The notes beneath the pieces are model-generated. The model searched no databases, had not been told where the DNA came from, and worked only from the letters and a program-made list of their open reading frames with translations. The position numbers were made by a program, and so were the translations under genes. From Amphimedon queenslandica (lineage: Eukaryota > Porifera > Demospongiae > Haplosclerida > Niphatidae), in contig NW_003546407.1 of the NCBI RefSeq assembly GCF_000090795.2, positions 142,464-174,000 of the forward strand: DNA of 31,537 nt, read 5' to 3'. Below, piece by piece: positions 20,020-30,874 of this stretch (positions are counted from its first letter, which is position 1; each line of letters opens with the position of its first letter).

Positions 20020-21520
20020 CTATAGCAAAATCTTTTCCTGGTTCTCTGCATAAAATTAAACAGGTCTTAAACCTAGAGAATGATGACTTTGTAAATTTGT
20101 AGTTTGCCCTGGCTGCCATGAAATTTATTTCCTCAATTCTTTTAATGATAATTTATTAATTGTACTAAAAGTGTCCCTAAATGTTGTAGTAAAATTCATT
20201 AACGTCTTAGAAATCATTATGTGACATGATGTCTCTACCAAGAGTATTAGACAATTGTAAAGAATGGAGATGTACCTGATGGGTCAATGTTTGATGTATA
20301 GGATGGAAAATTGTAATCTGATTTTGCTCATTTACAATAGAAGAAATTTCTGAGCAGAGAAAGCAAGTCTTGCAATAATAGTTAAATTGGATTGGTTTCA
20401 GCCATTTAGATGGACTGAGTACAGTTTTGGTGTGATCTACTTGGCTGTTCTAAAATTGCCTCATTCAATGCAATACAGAACTGAAAATATCATTATTATT
20501 GCTATAATTTTAGGTCCCAAAGGACCATTTTCTTTAAATTTATATTTGTCTGATTTAGTTCATGAATTACTTCACTTGTGGGATAACAGGAATAATGTTT
20601 CTTGAGACAAAGAACTTGTTACTGTTCTTGCTGCCATGTTATGAGCTGCTTGTGACACTCCAGCCGTTTTTAAACAGTTTGGTTTCTTATGGCATTCTTC
20701 CAGACATTGCCCTAGATGTGACATTTAATTCTTTCATGACAAGCCTATTAAAAAATTCAACTACACTTGTCTTACAGAACTTCCACTGGAAGATCATTCA
20801 TTGCATGTATAGCATGCAAAACCAGCGTCTTCATTTCACGCGCCAACAGAAAGTACTCAGAATTGATTCGTTTACCATTTTTTAATTGTGTCAGATTTAC
20901 AATTACAGATCCAATGCATAATCTTTCCTTTGGCATGTCAAAACACCTCATGAAAAATATTTGGCTTTGAGAGGAAATTGCTTTGCTATCAACTGCTGCT
21001 TATTAAAAATATTTTTGATGCAACAAAGCTTCCTTCTTCTATTGGATGTCTTCTGCACAACATTCAATCTAATTTTTTATCATTTACAGCTGACCAATGG
21101 AAAAAATGGTTGTATATAACTTCAGTTGCTTTGTATGATTACTTCCAGATCATCTGAAATGTTGGAAATGTTTTGTTGCTACGTGAATTTAGTGTGCTCT
21201 CCTAGAATAAATTATTGAAAAGTCTCATTTGTTGTTTTAGAATTTCAACAAAAGTTTGAAAGTCTTTATGGTCCATTGTGTTTAACTGTTAAATATGCAT
21301 ATACAAAGGCACTTTAAAGAATGTCTGATTGACTATGGCCCTGTTTATGGCTGCTTGCTCTTTTCGCTTGAGGCTATCAATGAAGGGCTTGATTTGTATC
21401 GTACAAACCAGAAAGCTATTCAAATACAGCTTATGCGCAAGTTTCTATCTGGCTCAAGAATTTATTCACTTACATGCAATGATAATAGCAATGAGCAACA
21501 TAACAACCTCTTATAAAAGT
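20020..21520 (+). pseudogene. CACTA/EnSpm (Tnp2-type) transposase, decayed
   Basis: Successive pieces follow the order of Tnp2-type transposases. They are FPGSLHKIKQVLNLENDDF and KFVVCPGCHEIY (about 20025-20125), then LDWFQPFRWTEYSFGVIYLA, LPHSMQYRTENIIII and GPKGPF (20385-20530) with LVHELLHLWDN. Further on come ITDPMHNLSFGMSKHLMK (about 20900-20960, equivalent of the DAMHNLFLG motif), PSSIGCI, FTADQWKKWLYITSVALYD (about 21080-21140), and HFKECLIDYGPVYGCLLFSL with QIQLMRKFLSG (21300-21450). The Asp of DPMHN is kept. The region between LWDN and DPMHN that should hold the CNKCL-type Cys motif is garbled. Known: CACTA elements transpose by cut and paste and carry CACTA termini; I did not find those termini here. 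Multiple stops and shifts make it dead. Confidence 0.8.
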
Positions 21521-21889
21521 AATTTCCTATGAAAATGCTTCTCGGACTACAGGATCTCTCTGACAAACTTTTGATTTTGCATGGTTTTCTTCCATTGAAA
21601 TTACAAATTTGCTTGACTTAACTCTAGCCTCTATGAAACACACATGTATCCATTATAGTTTTAACCACTAGCGTATCCAAAGGGGGGCTGAGGGGGCTGG
21701 AGCATGCTCCTCATGGCTGTGCTCAGAAAAAACTACTGAAATCCTGGACTGTTGCATCATTACAAAGCCTCTTAACAAAGTTATCTAGCAACCTCATCAT
21801 GATTTTAGCAGTTTCCAGTGCTTTAAGGAACGATAACGCTAATATTGGTTTAATCATCTCCAAACATGAAGGATAAGGCTATTCTCCTG
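21521..21889. other. Junction between CACTA and hAT remnants
   Basis: No gene is visible. At 21668 the sequence CACTAGCGTATCCA followed by a G-rich run resembles the terminus typical of some hAT elements (CAGTGGCG type). It could be the outer end of the minus-strand hAT copy that starts at 21890. The matching far terminus was not found. Confidence 0.4.
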
Positions 21890-23205
21890 TAATTGGAGTC
21901 GTTAAATTGTTACAGCAAACCTTCATATTGGCATGACTACTGAGGCAAGCGCAGACATAATGGAGCGACGAGCAGTTTTCAAACGATTTAGCTGGCTGAA
22001 ACTTATCTCACTTTCACAAGATGTGGTAAGAGAGGTAAAGCTATCCTAAGAAGAGCATGTAGATTGGGAAACTGGAAAAAGGTACACAATTTAAGAGTAT
22101 CTACCAATGTAGTGGGTGGGTCTTCTCCACTGTATCTCCATTTGGCTCTCCACGTGTTAAATTCTTTCTCAATCATGACAGGATGAGGTAGATGTGTTTC
22201 ATAAAACTGAATAGTATGAACAACATCATTTGGAAGACTTTCTTTATCAGCAGATTTATGCTATTACTTGGTAATAGGTTCATAATACTCAGAAAAATCT
22301 TGCTGTATTTTCAACACATCTGCTTTCAACTCTGAAACAATATATGATAGTAACTCATCTTGTAGTGTGATTCTAAAAAATTCTCTGGAGATCAACAACG
22401 ATTATTACTATATACTTGTCTTCCAGTGACTCGTGGTTTAGTAAGCTGATATCCTTCTCCGTGAAGTGTCACTCCCATTTTAGTAGCAGACGCAAATGCT
22501 GTCTTAAACTCTAATCCTGACTTTTGGCGCAGTGACTTAAAAGTAGAGACAACAGAGGTGATAGCATTGTATGCATAAATGACATCCATTGCCTGCATCT
22601 GGAGTTAAGCTGGAAAAGGAATCCCTTTGCTCTTGTAACGGTCTCCCCATCCAAGCACATATCAGTTCCTAGGTCAGTGTGTAGACTGGAGTGAGCCGTG
22701 GCATTAAGTGATAAATGTATATTGTCATGAAGCTTATGAATGTTTGTAGACTCTGTACGCTCCACCCAACGAGATCTGCAATCATCTTTCAGCTTATTAG
22801 TTCTAAAACTATTCTTAACCTCAATAGCTTTATCCAGTAGCCTCTGCCTCTTTGCTGAATAGCTAAAGATTCTGGCAATTTCTCCAATGCATAATTCAGC
22901 ACTTTTAAAAGCTATGTTAGAGCAAGATGATACTGACGCTTAGTTCAATCAATGAGCAGCACAATGAAAATACATAACCAACAGGGCTTCCTCCTGAATG
23001 ATGGTTTTGTACCCAGACTTGGCTCCAGAAATGTTATATGCTCCATCATAGCACTGACCACATATGTTGGCTACCGGTGTATCATGTAAGTGGAGCCACT
23101 GAAAACTAGCCTTACCTACTATGTTGTCAGTGATTCTCTTAACCTCTGTAAAAAGAACAAAAACCTCATTAATGATGAAGCTGTGGAAACTGTTTCATCC
23201 ATGTT
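21890..23205 (-). pseudogene. hAT transposase, ZMYM1-like, second copy, decayed
   Basis: Read leftwards. EVKRITDNIVGKASFQWLHL and ICGQCYDGAYNISGAKSGY (about 23140-23000) match the hAT GQxYDGAxNMSG region. HCAAH follows, then a TGA and a TAA where HRLNL would be. Next are FSYSAKRQRLLDKAI, DDCRSRWVERTESTN (about 22780), a helical insertion including AYNAITSVVSTFKSLRQKS and KPRVTGRQVY (about 22590-22410), and ENFFRITLQDELLSYI. FPNLHALLRIALP (about 22070) and a C-terminal CESEISFSQLNRLKTARRS (about 22020-21960) match the hAT dimerisation signature CERxFSxLxRxKT. Frames change several times. It is a different copy from the one at the left edge, because the helical insert sequences do not resemble each other. 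It is inactive. Confidence 0.82.
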
Positions 23206-25774
23206 GGTTGAAACTGGCAATTGCAACTAGTAGCCTGTCATGTACATAGATAGGACAATGGATTGACATCAGGCTCTCTACAATAAATATAGTCTCAAAA
23301 TATTGCTAGTACAAATATTTCTGAGTTTTAAGGAGTTTACCCATCTCACAAATTAACACTTTATTAACTAGATAATTAGATCTAATTGAACCCGAAGACT
23401 ACTATTCTCTTACATTCATCTGTACAATCAAAATTTGTGTCATTGATCGAAGCATCACTAGTGCTAGTATTACAAGAGACTATTGCAAAGCTTGCAGCAG
23501 TGCATGGTCCTGATGTGGTGGCCTCTTCACTACACTATTATCGATCTGTTTTGACTAAGAGATGGACTGAGTCTGCATTTCAGTTTCAGACTATATGCAT
23601 ACATAATTATTTTAATTCATTAAAATTTTCATTGTAACTAGTTTATTTCTTTCAGAAACGTAGCATGTGATTGAAGTAGTTGACTTCCTCTTAGACATGA
23701 TAAAGCTGGCTTGTTGTCCTTGCCCACGCAGTAGGCATATAGGCAAGTGTGCTGCGCTCATGCTGTCAGTGTGTGTGTGTGAAACACTTCAAATCATGGA
23801 TGACTTTTTGGCTGATGCTCCTTTTTAGTCAAGCTCTTTAGACCATTTACTTTGCCTGTTACGTAGAGGAAAAGTTGTTCTTTTTCTAAATAAACAGTTG
23901 TGTTGTTTTCCAAGGTGGTAGCATTTAAGAACAGAAAAAAAGATTACCTGTCACTGTTGCATAGTTGAAGCTATGGTACCTTTGAAGGCAACAACAGGTA
24001 AAGGAAAGTATGGAGAACAAAAGGTGGGTGGAATTGCTTGATTTTCCTTTGTTTGTCAGATATGACAACTTCAGTGTCACTTACCAGCCATTTTGTAGCC
24101 TAGCAACTCCACTCTGAAAAGGTGACTACTACCTCTAAACTGAGGAAACTTGCTATAGGAATTGCATGAAGCAAGTGGAGCCTAACAAATCTGTGTAAAA
24201 CAGTGTGCATGCCTAGAAAATCTAAAACTTTCTGGCCACATGGCACCATTTTACTAAACTGGGCTGTGCATGTTTTGATTGCACTGAGTGAACCTTAATT
24301 CCAGCCACACCCTTAATTGCTGCAGCAGCAAGCTAGCTAAACATCAGTCAGCAACAAATTGTTACACTTTTGTTGTGTTACTCCAGGCTTAAATAGGCTC
24401 TTTTTAATTGTTGTCACAATTTACTTTTGATTTTTTTTGAGAACAATATCTGGCAACCTAGTCTGCTTTTGCAAGTGAAATTAATGCATCAAGAAGCCTA
24501 ATGTTTCCTCTTAAAAATACTGTTTTCTAGTGCACAGATCATTTTAATCTTACGGCACTTTTAAAACCATAAAATTTATTTTTGTCATTATAATCGTATT
24601 TTGAAAACATGCAAATGTAAAATGCAAGATCTTTATAATGATATGACCTAGTTTTTATTTGCATTTGCAATGATCATAGTTACAGTTTTAATCCTTTGAG
24701 CATGACTTTGTTATAACAGAAAACTGGTCTCAAAATAGTATTGTAGAAAAAACCTTGCTGCAAGTAGTTCTAAACTTTCTATATGGTATGGTAGGTATAT
24801 CACAAGTAAGGCTCTTTGGATGTGCAGAAATATCCTTCGAACTCCTTGCAACAGCCTCACTAATGGAGGAGTAGTGTCTCATGCTAGATGTGTCTGGCCT
24901 GCTAGACTAATGGAGGATATGAGTATTGGGCCTGTAACCAATCGCAACAGTTTTCCCCCTTTTCCAATCCCTTTCATTCATTCTAATATATATGCCAATA
25001 TGAGCTGAGCTGCACCTTTTATTCCAGCCACGCATTTCATGCTTACAGCTATACATCTAGCCAAGTGGTTTTCCGTCCTTTTGTTCTTAAGTCTTAGGAT
25101 GTTTCATTTTGTCTCATCTTGGTCTTACTCTACTGAGTTCCTTGTGTTTCATTTTAAACCTCCATAGTATTATAATTACTGGACTGGTTCATTATTATTA
25201 TTGTTACTCCTTTAAGACAGTACTTTTGTGCACGGCAGTGCCTTTTCACTAGGCTGAAGTCTTAAGAAGCCTCTCTTTAACTTGCTGACTTCAGTAAATC
25301 ATTGTATATTCCTGTTAAATGTGAGTTATATATTGTATAGGCCTCTCTTTTGTATCATTTAGTTATTTCTTTCTGAATTAAAGTTGACGTCTTTTGCTCT
25401 TAGTGATGAGTTTTGGTAAGCCTCTATCCGCACACTATGACATACTGACCTTGTAATTCTTTACTGAAAGAAGTTCTGACTGTCTTCAATAAATTTGTGT
25501 CCTTCATTTTTTGTCCTTTTTTTTCCTGTTACTAAGATTACTAGAATTCCACGAATTCATGTACATTATTTCTGTTCAGTGATAAGGAACGGTTAGTAGT
25601 CTATTTTTGCTATGATTAGTATTGAACAATACAGAGCTGCAATAGGCTACTTTGTCCGTCATCATGTTAATAATTGTATTACTGAAGCATCTGACAGAGC
25701 TTGCAAAAGTGTCATTCTCTAAATTTTGATTTTTCATGCAACCTTAACATGTATTGTTTGTACTTTTAGCTTTA
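23206..25774. other. Non-coding between hAT and Helentron remnants
   Basis: A plus-strand frame at 23386-23637 (83 codons, with ETIAKLAAVHGPDVVASSL) has no recognised family. A frame at 24820-25008 is also unassigned. A short GT repeat lies at 23768-23781. The rest is AT-rich. The motif TTCCAGCCAC followed by A/G and C occurs near 24300 and near 25020, possibly from an old duplication. A pyrimidine run ending in TTTTAG at 25764-25769 precedes the Helentron frame and could be a 3' splice site. Confidence 0.4.
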
Positions 25775-26920
25775 ATGGTCTTATTGTTTGGAGGAGATAT
25801 TGACGTCAATGCTGGGCCTATTACAAAAAAATGTCCTGTATGTAAATCATATTTGTAAATTGAATTGTGACAACAGTGGTCATTGTTTCAGGAATTAAAA
25901 AGGTGCCATTCCTGTATATTCACCAAAAAAATGTCACCAATGTTTTGAAGTATTTACAAAAATTAAATTGCTTTGTAATTATTGCGGTCATAATTTTAAG
26001 GATAAGAAAGGTATAAGACCCTTAAGTCTTAAAAAGAATGTGAGGCCTTAGAAGAAAATAAGGAAATTAGAAAACAGCAATCCAAACAGATAATGTCACA
26101 TATTAGGGCTAATGCTTCAAGTCAAGAGACACTTAAGAAATTGGAAAAATAAAAACAATATCTGATTATCAAGCCAATGAATCAAGTGAAAATGAAGCTT
26201 CAAGAAATGAAAAAAATAGGCGACGAACATGTGAATGAAGGACATATGAAACTGCAAAAGCTGCTGCCCACAGAAGGCAAATAATCAAGAAGAATATGTG
26301 CATTGTTGGAACAGATGAAACTCCAGTGCAATCACAAGTTAGAAAAACACTTAAGGCTTTTAGGCAGAGGTCCAGTGGAAGTAAAACTATTTCTATAGAT
26401 GACGCTATTGCATCTTTCTTGAACAATATTATATTTGATTCAAATTATATTTCTACAATATGCAATCGCATGATGTGATATCATTGTTTCTATCAGTTTT
26501 GTAAAGAGAAATATAGCAAAGCTGACCCTGAAACGATACGGAGTGTTTTGTCAGTCAAGTATATCTGTGAAGATGGTAGTCGGTGGGTGTGCCGTACTTG
26601 TGATCAATCCTTGAAGGTAGGTCAGATCCCCAAATTAAATGGTTTAATCTTACCAAAAATACCAATGGAACTTAAGAATTTAAATGGCATTGAAATTAGG
26701 CTTATTAGCTTGAGGATACCACTGATAAAAATGGTATCCTTATCTGCTGGTAAGGAAATGTCAATACATGGACCGACTGTCAATGCTCCTTGTATTGTAA
26801 ATAATATTTGCAATGGGCTACCACATTTATTGTCGCAGAGTGAACTCATAGCTTTAAAACTTAAAAGACAGTTGTGCTACAAGGACATTACATGCATGGG
26901 TATGTACATCCTGATGTAGT
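25775..26920 (+). pseudogene. Helentron N-terminal region: 2A-like motif, zinc ribbons, pre-Rep domain
   Basis: ATG at 25775 is followed by a hydrophobic run and GGDIDVNAGP (25790-25819), close to the 2A-like form DxExNPGP, but with Ala for the first Pro. Cys pairs follow (KCPVCKSYL, KCHQCFEVF, LLCNYCGHNF), typical of small zinc ribbons, broken by stops at about 25856 and on. From 26296 the frame gives VGTDETPVQSQVRKTLKAF and, past a single in-frame TGA at 26476, YICEDGSRWVCRTCDQSLK, IEIRLISLRIPLIKMVSL and IHGPTVNAPCIVNNICNGLP. This is the region preceding Rep in many animal Helitrons (CRTC..., RLISxRxPFMKxV, IxGPxVNVP). A frame change near 26885 leads to WLNIHNPRYKDININQKW. The 2A reading is an inference from the motif alone. 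Confidence 0.75.
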
Positions 26921-27102
26921 TTGAATGCTTCAAGTTGGCTTAACATTCACAACCCACGTTATAAAGATATCAATATTAACCAAAAGTGGGTATCTGATGC
27001 AGCTGTAGATGACAATGTAATTTTCTCTAGTTTGTTGCAAGAACCCATGATTGAGAATAACACTGTAGGTAATACAAATTCACTTAAAAGAATGAGGTTC
27101 CC

Positions 27103-27411
27103 ATGGAATCAATGGAACTGAATAGCAGTGTAGCTGCTGAATATAATTTAGTAAGTGATAGATTATCATTTGAAATTAACAGCCAAAACGAAGTTGCCAC
27201 GGAAGTAGATACTCTATTTAGTAACCTTGCTACCTTTGTAAGGTACCATGGTAATAATTTTTTTGATGTGCCAGGAGATGGTAGCTGCCTTTTTCATGCC
27301 ATTGCACACCATCTTTCAAGCAATGTATCTGCCACTGACTAAGGAGCAAGAGTTGTAGCTTACTTCAGAGCCAATCCTACATCTTCCGATGGCAGTAATT
27401 TTTCTGACTAA
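27103..27411 (+). pseudogene. OTU-like cysteine protease domain of the Helentron
   Basis: FFDVPGDGSCLFHAIAHHLS (27262-27321) carries the OTU active-site form DGxCLFxAIA, with the nucleophilic Cys and the preceding Asp both present. The frame then meets TAA at 27340 and continues as GARVVAYFRANPTSSDG to a second TAA at 27409, matching the OTU helix that ends in NPxxxDG. The C-terminal part with the catalytic His is absent. OTU domains remove ubiquitin; in Helentrons their role is unproven. It lies downstream of the pre-Rep region in the element. Confidence 0.8.
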
Positions 27412-28190
27412 TACAAGTGTCTCTCTCTGTTAAGGCATTGTCATGGGACAACTACTTATTAAATTTCAGTGGTTGTATGGCATGCCATTTCTAAAAAATT
27501 CCCCAGTCTATGATGTCACATGGTGAATGTCACGTCCTAAGCTTTAAAAGAATGTTACATTCCAGTATTATGATAAATATCACTTAAGTTAGCACATGTA
27601 CCGTGGGTGTGGTCACACACCCCTTTAAAAATTGGGGGTTTGATTGTGCATGGCAGCAAAACAAGGATAGGTCGTGTTACCTGAAGGAGGCAATAGTTCG
27701 AAGATCTTACAGGAAGAGTTTAAGAAGATAGTTCCAAAGTTAAATTCTTTTCTGGCGACATTGTGGAACTTTCTCCCTCTCTCTCACTACAGTTAAGTCA
27801 CATCCCTTAAAATTCTTCTGGCATTATTTTCTGGCACATTTTGACCCAGTAGATACTTGTCTTTTTCAAATTAGGTGTCCATGCTCAGCTCGTAATATAA
27901 TGAATCTGGCTCCATGTTTGTTCTCATAATTCAGCAACCTCTCTATAATTTCTGTTACCTTTCCTTTTACCTATTTCTTCCATGCCTCAAATCCACTTGC
28001 TCAAACTCTCTATTATTTTATCTTATCCCGAATTATCCTATTCTATTTATTTTTTTATCTTCCTAAATGACAGAGTTTAAAGGGTTACTAGTGCATAGCT
28101 ACTACCATGCATTCAAACAAAATTAATTATTTATTTTATGTAACTAATTCAATACCACATGACGCAGGAACAGGTACTTTTATTGCAGTA
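27412..28190. other. Foreign or degenerate stretch replacing the Rep HUH domain
   Basis: Between the OTU trace and the resumption of Helitron coding at 28191, about 780 bases have no Helitron likeness. The Rep HUH motif and its catalytic Tyr should lie here. The stretch is T/C-rich in its second half and contains a perfect hairpin at 27605-27622 (stem GGGTGTG, loop of four). It may be a later insertion combined with a deletion, but no terminal repeats or target duplications were found. Confidence 0.5.
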
Positions 28191-29755
28191 ACATAAACAC
28201 TCTTTGTATTGTCGTAAGAACAAGAACTGTTGGTTTAAATTTTCTCATCCTTCAAGCAAAAATACTTTTATTACAAGTCCAACAACTGACGACAATTCTA
28301 ATGATGCTTCAAAACTATCAACAAAAGTACTTAAAATTTTAGTCCAAGGAACAACTAATGTCAGTCTTACAAATTGGCTGAAGTCAATCCCACAGATTAC
28401 TTTAGGGCAGTAACACTTCATGTAACATTATTTTATTAAAACGAGAACCATCTGAATGTAATGCCAATAAATACAATTCTGCCATTTCAAAGGCATGGGG
28501 TCAAATATGGACATCAAGTATGTCCTAAATTCATATGCCTGCATGCTGTATGTCGTTTCATACATCATGAAGGCAGAAAAGTCACTGAGTAAATTGCTTC
28601 ATTCTGTTCAGCATCATAAAATAGGCTATGCCTTGTCAAACCGACATTCACCTGCACAACAGGTTGTCTACAGAATACTTTTATTGGCTCTAAAAATGCT
28701 AAGTAGAACTGTAGCTTTATTAACACAAACACAAAAGAATTTAGAATAGCTCAGGTAAAAGAAGACTCATTGCTCTTTAATCTAGCTCATCATGATACCA
28801 ATGTTTTTATAAAAAATCTAATACATAGATATCAACACAGACCACAAAGCTTACAGTCAATGTGCTTGGCTGATTTTGCTGCAAGCTATGTCACTGACAA
28901 CAAAGTTGGTGACAATGGTGATGATAAACAATCGAGCGTTGCATTGCCACATATTGATGGCAGTGTGCCAGTAATTGAGAAAGAAATAATTTGAACCGGT
29001 GGTTTTGGGAAAATGAAATGGCGCAGGGAAGCTGTCGCTAGATTTAGATAATTCAATTATGAATCTGATCCAACAAATTGGTACAGAGCAAATTTATTGA
29101 TATACTATCCTTGGTATGATGAGCATGTACACTTGCTTGGTGGTAACTTCACCTATGAGGAATATTACAATAATGTTCACTTAATTATTTCTAGTAATGA
29201 GAAGCAATATAAATTTGTTTATGTTGATGATGAAGATGTGAATCTGGAGAGTCCCCAAGAGCATATCTGGGATAAGATTGCCCCTTCTACTGAAGAAGGT
29301 AGATCATTTGCTCTTCAAAAGGGCAGCGAAGTGCATACATAAGTGACTCAGGAAGACATTCAAGCCAATGATGACATTACCAATGTGCCTCAGTCACTTG
29401 GTGTTCAATTTTAAGCTGCCGCAAATAAGGAGATTCCTCCTGATTCATATAGAAAGTTAATTCATGTATTGAATTCAAGGCAAAGAAATATAGTAATGTT
29501 TAATCGTAGGTGGTGCAAAATAGCTGTTATAGCTTTGCGTAGCAACACTCGTGTGGAACCTTACAGTGTGTGTTTTATAGTGGTCCTGGTGGTGTTGGTG
29601 AGTTTCATGTCAAAAGACTAGTACGTGACACCATTAAGCTGTTAAGGCTTTCTGGTGAAATTGGACCAAATGATGTTAACTGTGGTCCTAGCTGCACCAA
29701 AAGGAGTTGCGGCTTTCCATAAAAATGGAATGACTCTTCATTCTGCTTTTTAATG
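28191..29755 (+). pseudogene. Helitron Rep C-terminal region and helicase start
   Basis: HKHSLYCRKNKNCWFKFSHP (28191 on) equals the Helitron HxHxxxCxK...CRFxFP segment. SNMDIKYVLNSYACMLYVVS and YIMKAEKSLSKLL (28501-28600) match NxDxQYVLDxYAxxxYxxxYxxK. HSPAQQVVYRILLLALKMLS and RTVALL follow, then LSKLEIP-type linker pieces and NLLIYYPWYDEHVHLLGGNF (about 29090-29145, form LLLYxPWRxE). LIHVLNSRQRNIVMFNRRWC opens the helicase. The P-loop reads GPGGVGEFHV at 29582-29611: the essential Lys of GKS/T is Glu and the next residue is Phe, so ATP binding is lost. VAAFHKNGMTLHSAF (about 29710-29753) is the next helicase motif. Stops and shifts occur throughout. Confidence 0.82.
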
Positions 29756-29829
29756 GGTTGTAGTCCACTTTGCCACCCACAATTGAATAATCAAAAAGGC
29801 CAACATGCTACATGCATGTTTGAGCAACT

Positions 29830-30480
29830 TAAAACTCCTCATGAGAGGTGTCATTGGTTGGGTCAAACTTACTTTTACTACAACACAAAAGACTCGGTCC
29901 ACAAATCTACATACAACATTAAAACTAGCTGTTGGAGCTTGAGTCATCCTCACTGTTAACGTTGATGTCTGATGGACTTGTTCATGGCGCCAAAGGAGAA
30001 GTTGTTTATGTTGCAGTGAACGGAGAGAATTTGTACTTTTAGAATATTATTCAAATTTGATAACCAAACAGTAGGTTTAAAAGTGACATCTAGTACTACA
30101 TTTAAGAATACTTTTCCAAATGCAGTACCTCTAAGAGAGCATGACACTCCCTTTTGAAATGTAGATGTGGGATGAATATTACACGCCTCCAATATTCACT
30201 CACCTTAGCCTAGGTAACAACCATTCACAAGGTCCAAGGTCACACTCTTGATTAGATTGTTGTGGACATAAAAGGTGGACAGTTTAATGCCAGGCAAATG
30301 TATGTTGCTTTCAGCAAAGTAAAAACTCTCTACAGTTAGCACATATTAAATTTTAACAAATCTGCAACAAACTTTGTGGATCAAGAATTGCAAAGGCTTA
30401 ACAATTTGTTGTCTCCTTTGCCACAACTGAATTTTTTTTCTTTGAAAAAAAGGTTGCATAACAATTTCTCTTTTAAATGT
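29830..30480 (+). pseudogene. Helitron helicase, C-terminal motifs
   Basis: After a gap of several hundred expected bases (Walker B and following motifs are missing), the trace resumes with TNLHTTLKLAVGA, a TGA in place of the conserved Arg, then VILTVNVDV and DGLVHGAKGEVVYV (29895-30020). TIHKVQGHTLD, a stop, IVVDIKGGQFNAGQMYVAFS and KVKTLY (about 30220-30335) are the last PIF1-family helicase motifs (QGxTLDxVxVD, GQxYVAxSRV). FNKSATNFVDQELQRLNN ends the domain. A frame shift near 29970 and three or more stops are visible. Confidence 0.82.
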
Positions 30481-30790
30481 AAGGTCCATTAATGCCAAAA
30501 TACCATATAATTGTGACATTAACATCAAAACTACCAGTGTTTTGTGTTTTTGAAAAACTACCATCTCATTTGTCTCCTAATATATGTGATGGTCACACTT
30601 TAGTCAGGTGTGATAGGCAATCTGATAATGAGTGTTGATCCCACTGTTATGACTTGTGACATTTCAACGTTTCACAGTGGGGACGTCGAAGGCATTGTTG
30701 CGAAAGTTTCCCATCAGATTGCTCAGGGTTTGCTATACATATATCCCAGTAGAACTATCGATTCATTACTTAGGCCACTCCAATTTGATT
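30455..30790 (+). pseudogene. Apurinic-like endonuclease domain, truncated
   Basis: NVRSINAKIP at about 30477, TSVFCVFEKLPSHLSPNI and LVRCDRQSDNE (to about 30630) follow the start of an apurinic-type endonuclease (NVRSIxxK, CxxETWLS, RxDR). VEGIVAKVSHQIAQGLLYIY and SRTIDSLL (30690-30770) match the later strand before the expected GDFN motif. The domain stops at about 30790 without GDFN. Its position immediately behind the helicase is typical of Helentrons and distinguishes this from a LINE fragment. The Glu of the ETW motif survives only as FEK. Confidence 0.65.
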
Positions 30791-30874
30791 CATTGTTTCC
30801 CATAACCCGCCCGCATATGCGCATGCTCATTTTTTATTATTCATTACTGCACAGAATGCACACGCGGTTGTAAG

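Larger units (their letters stand above)
25775..30790 (+). mobile_element. Helitron of the Helentron type, decayed
   Basis: One element is inferred from collinear pieces on the plus strand: a 2A-like motif and zinc ribbons (25775-26010), the Helitron N-terminal region (26296-27100), an OTU protease domain (27103-27411), the C-terminal part of the Rep region (28191-28990), PIF1-family helicase pieces (29097-30480) and an apurinic-like endonuclease (30455-30790). Known: Helentrons are rolling-circle elements that often carry OTU and endonuclease domains besides RepHel. The Rep HUH catalytic part and the centre of the helicase are missing. Terminal structures were not found; the right side ends abruptly inside the endonuclease, next to an unrelated ORF. 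Confidence 0.8.

Noticed and set aside
25775-26010. Reading the 2A-like motif and Cys pairs as the start of a LINE
   Set aside because: The following domains in the same orientation are Helitron-type and no reverse transcriptase motif follows. A separate small LINE fragment is not fully excluded.
29750-30192. Minus-strand frames at 29750-29953 and 29956-30192
   Set aside because: They are antisense shadows of the Helitron helicase trace.
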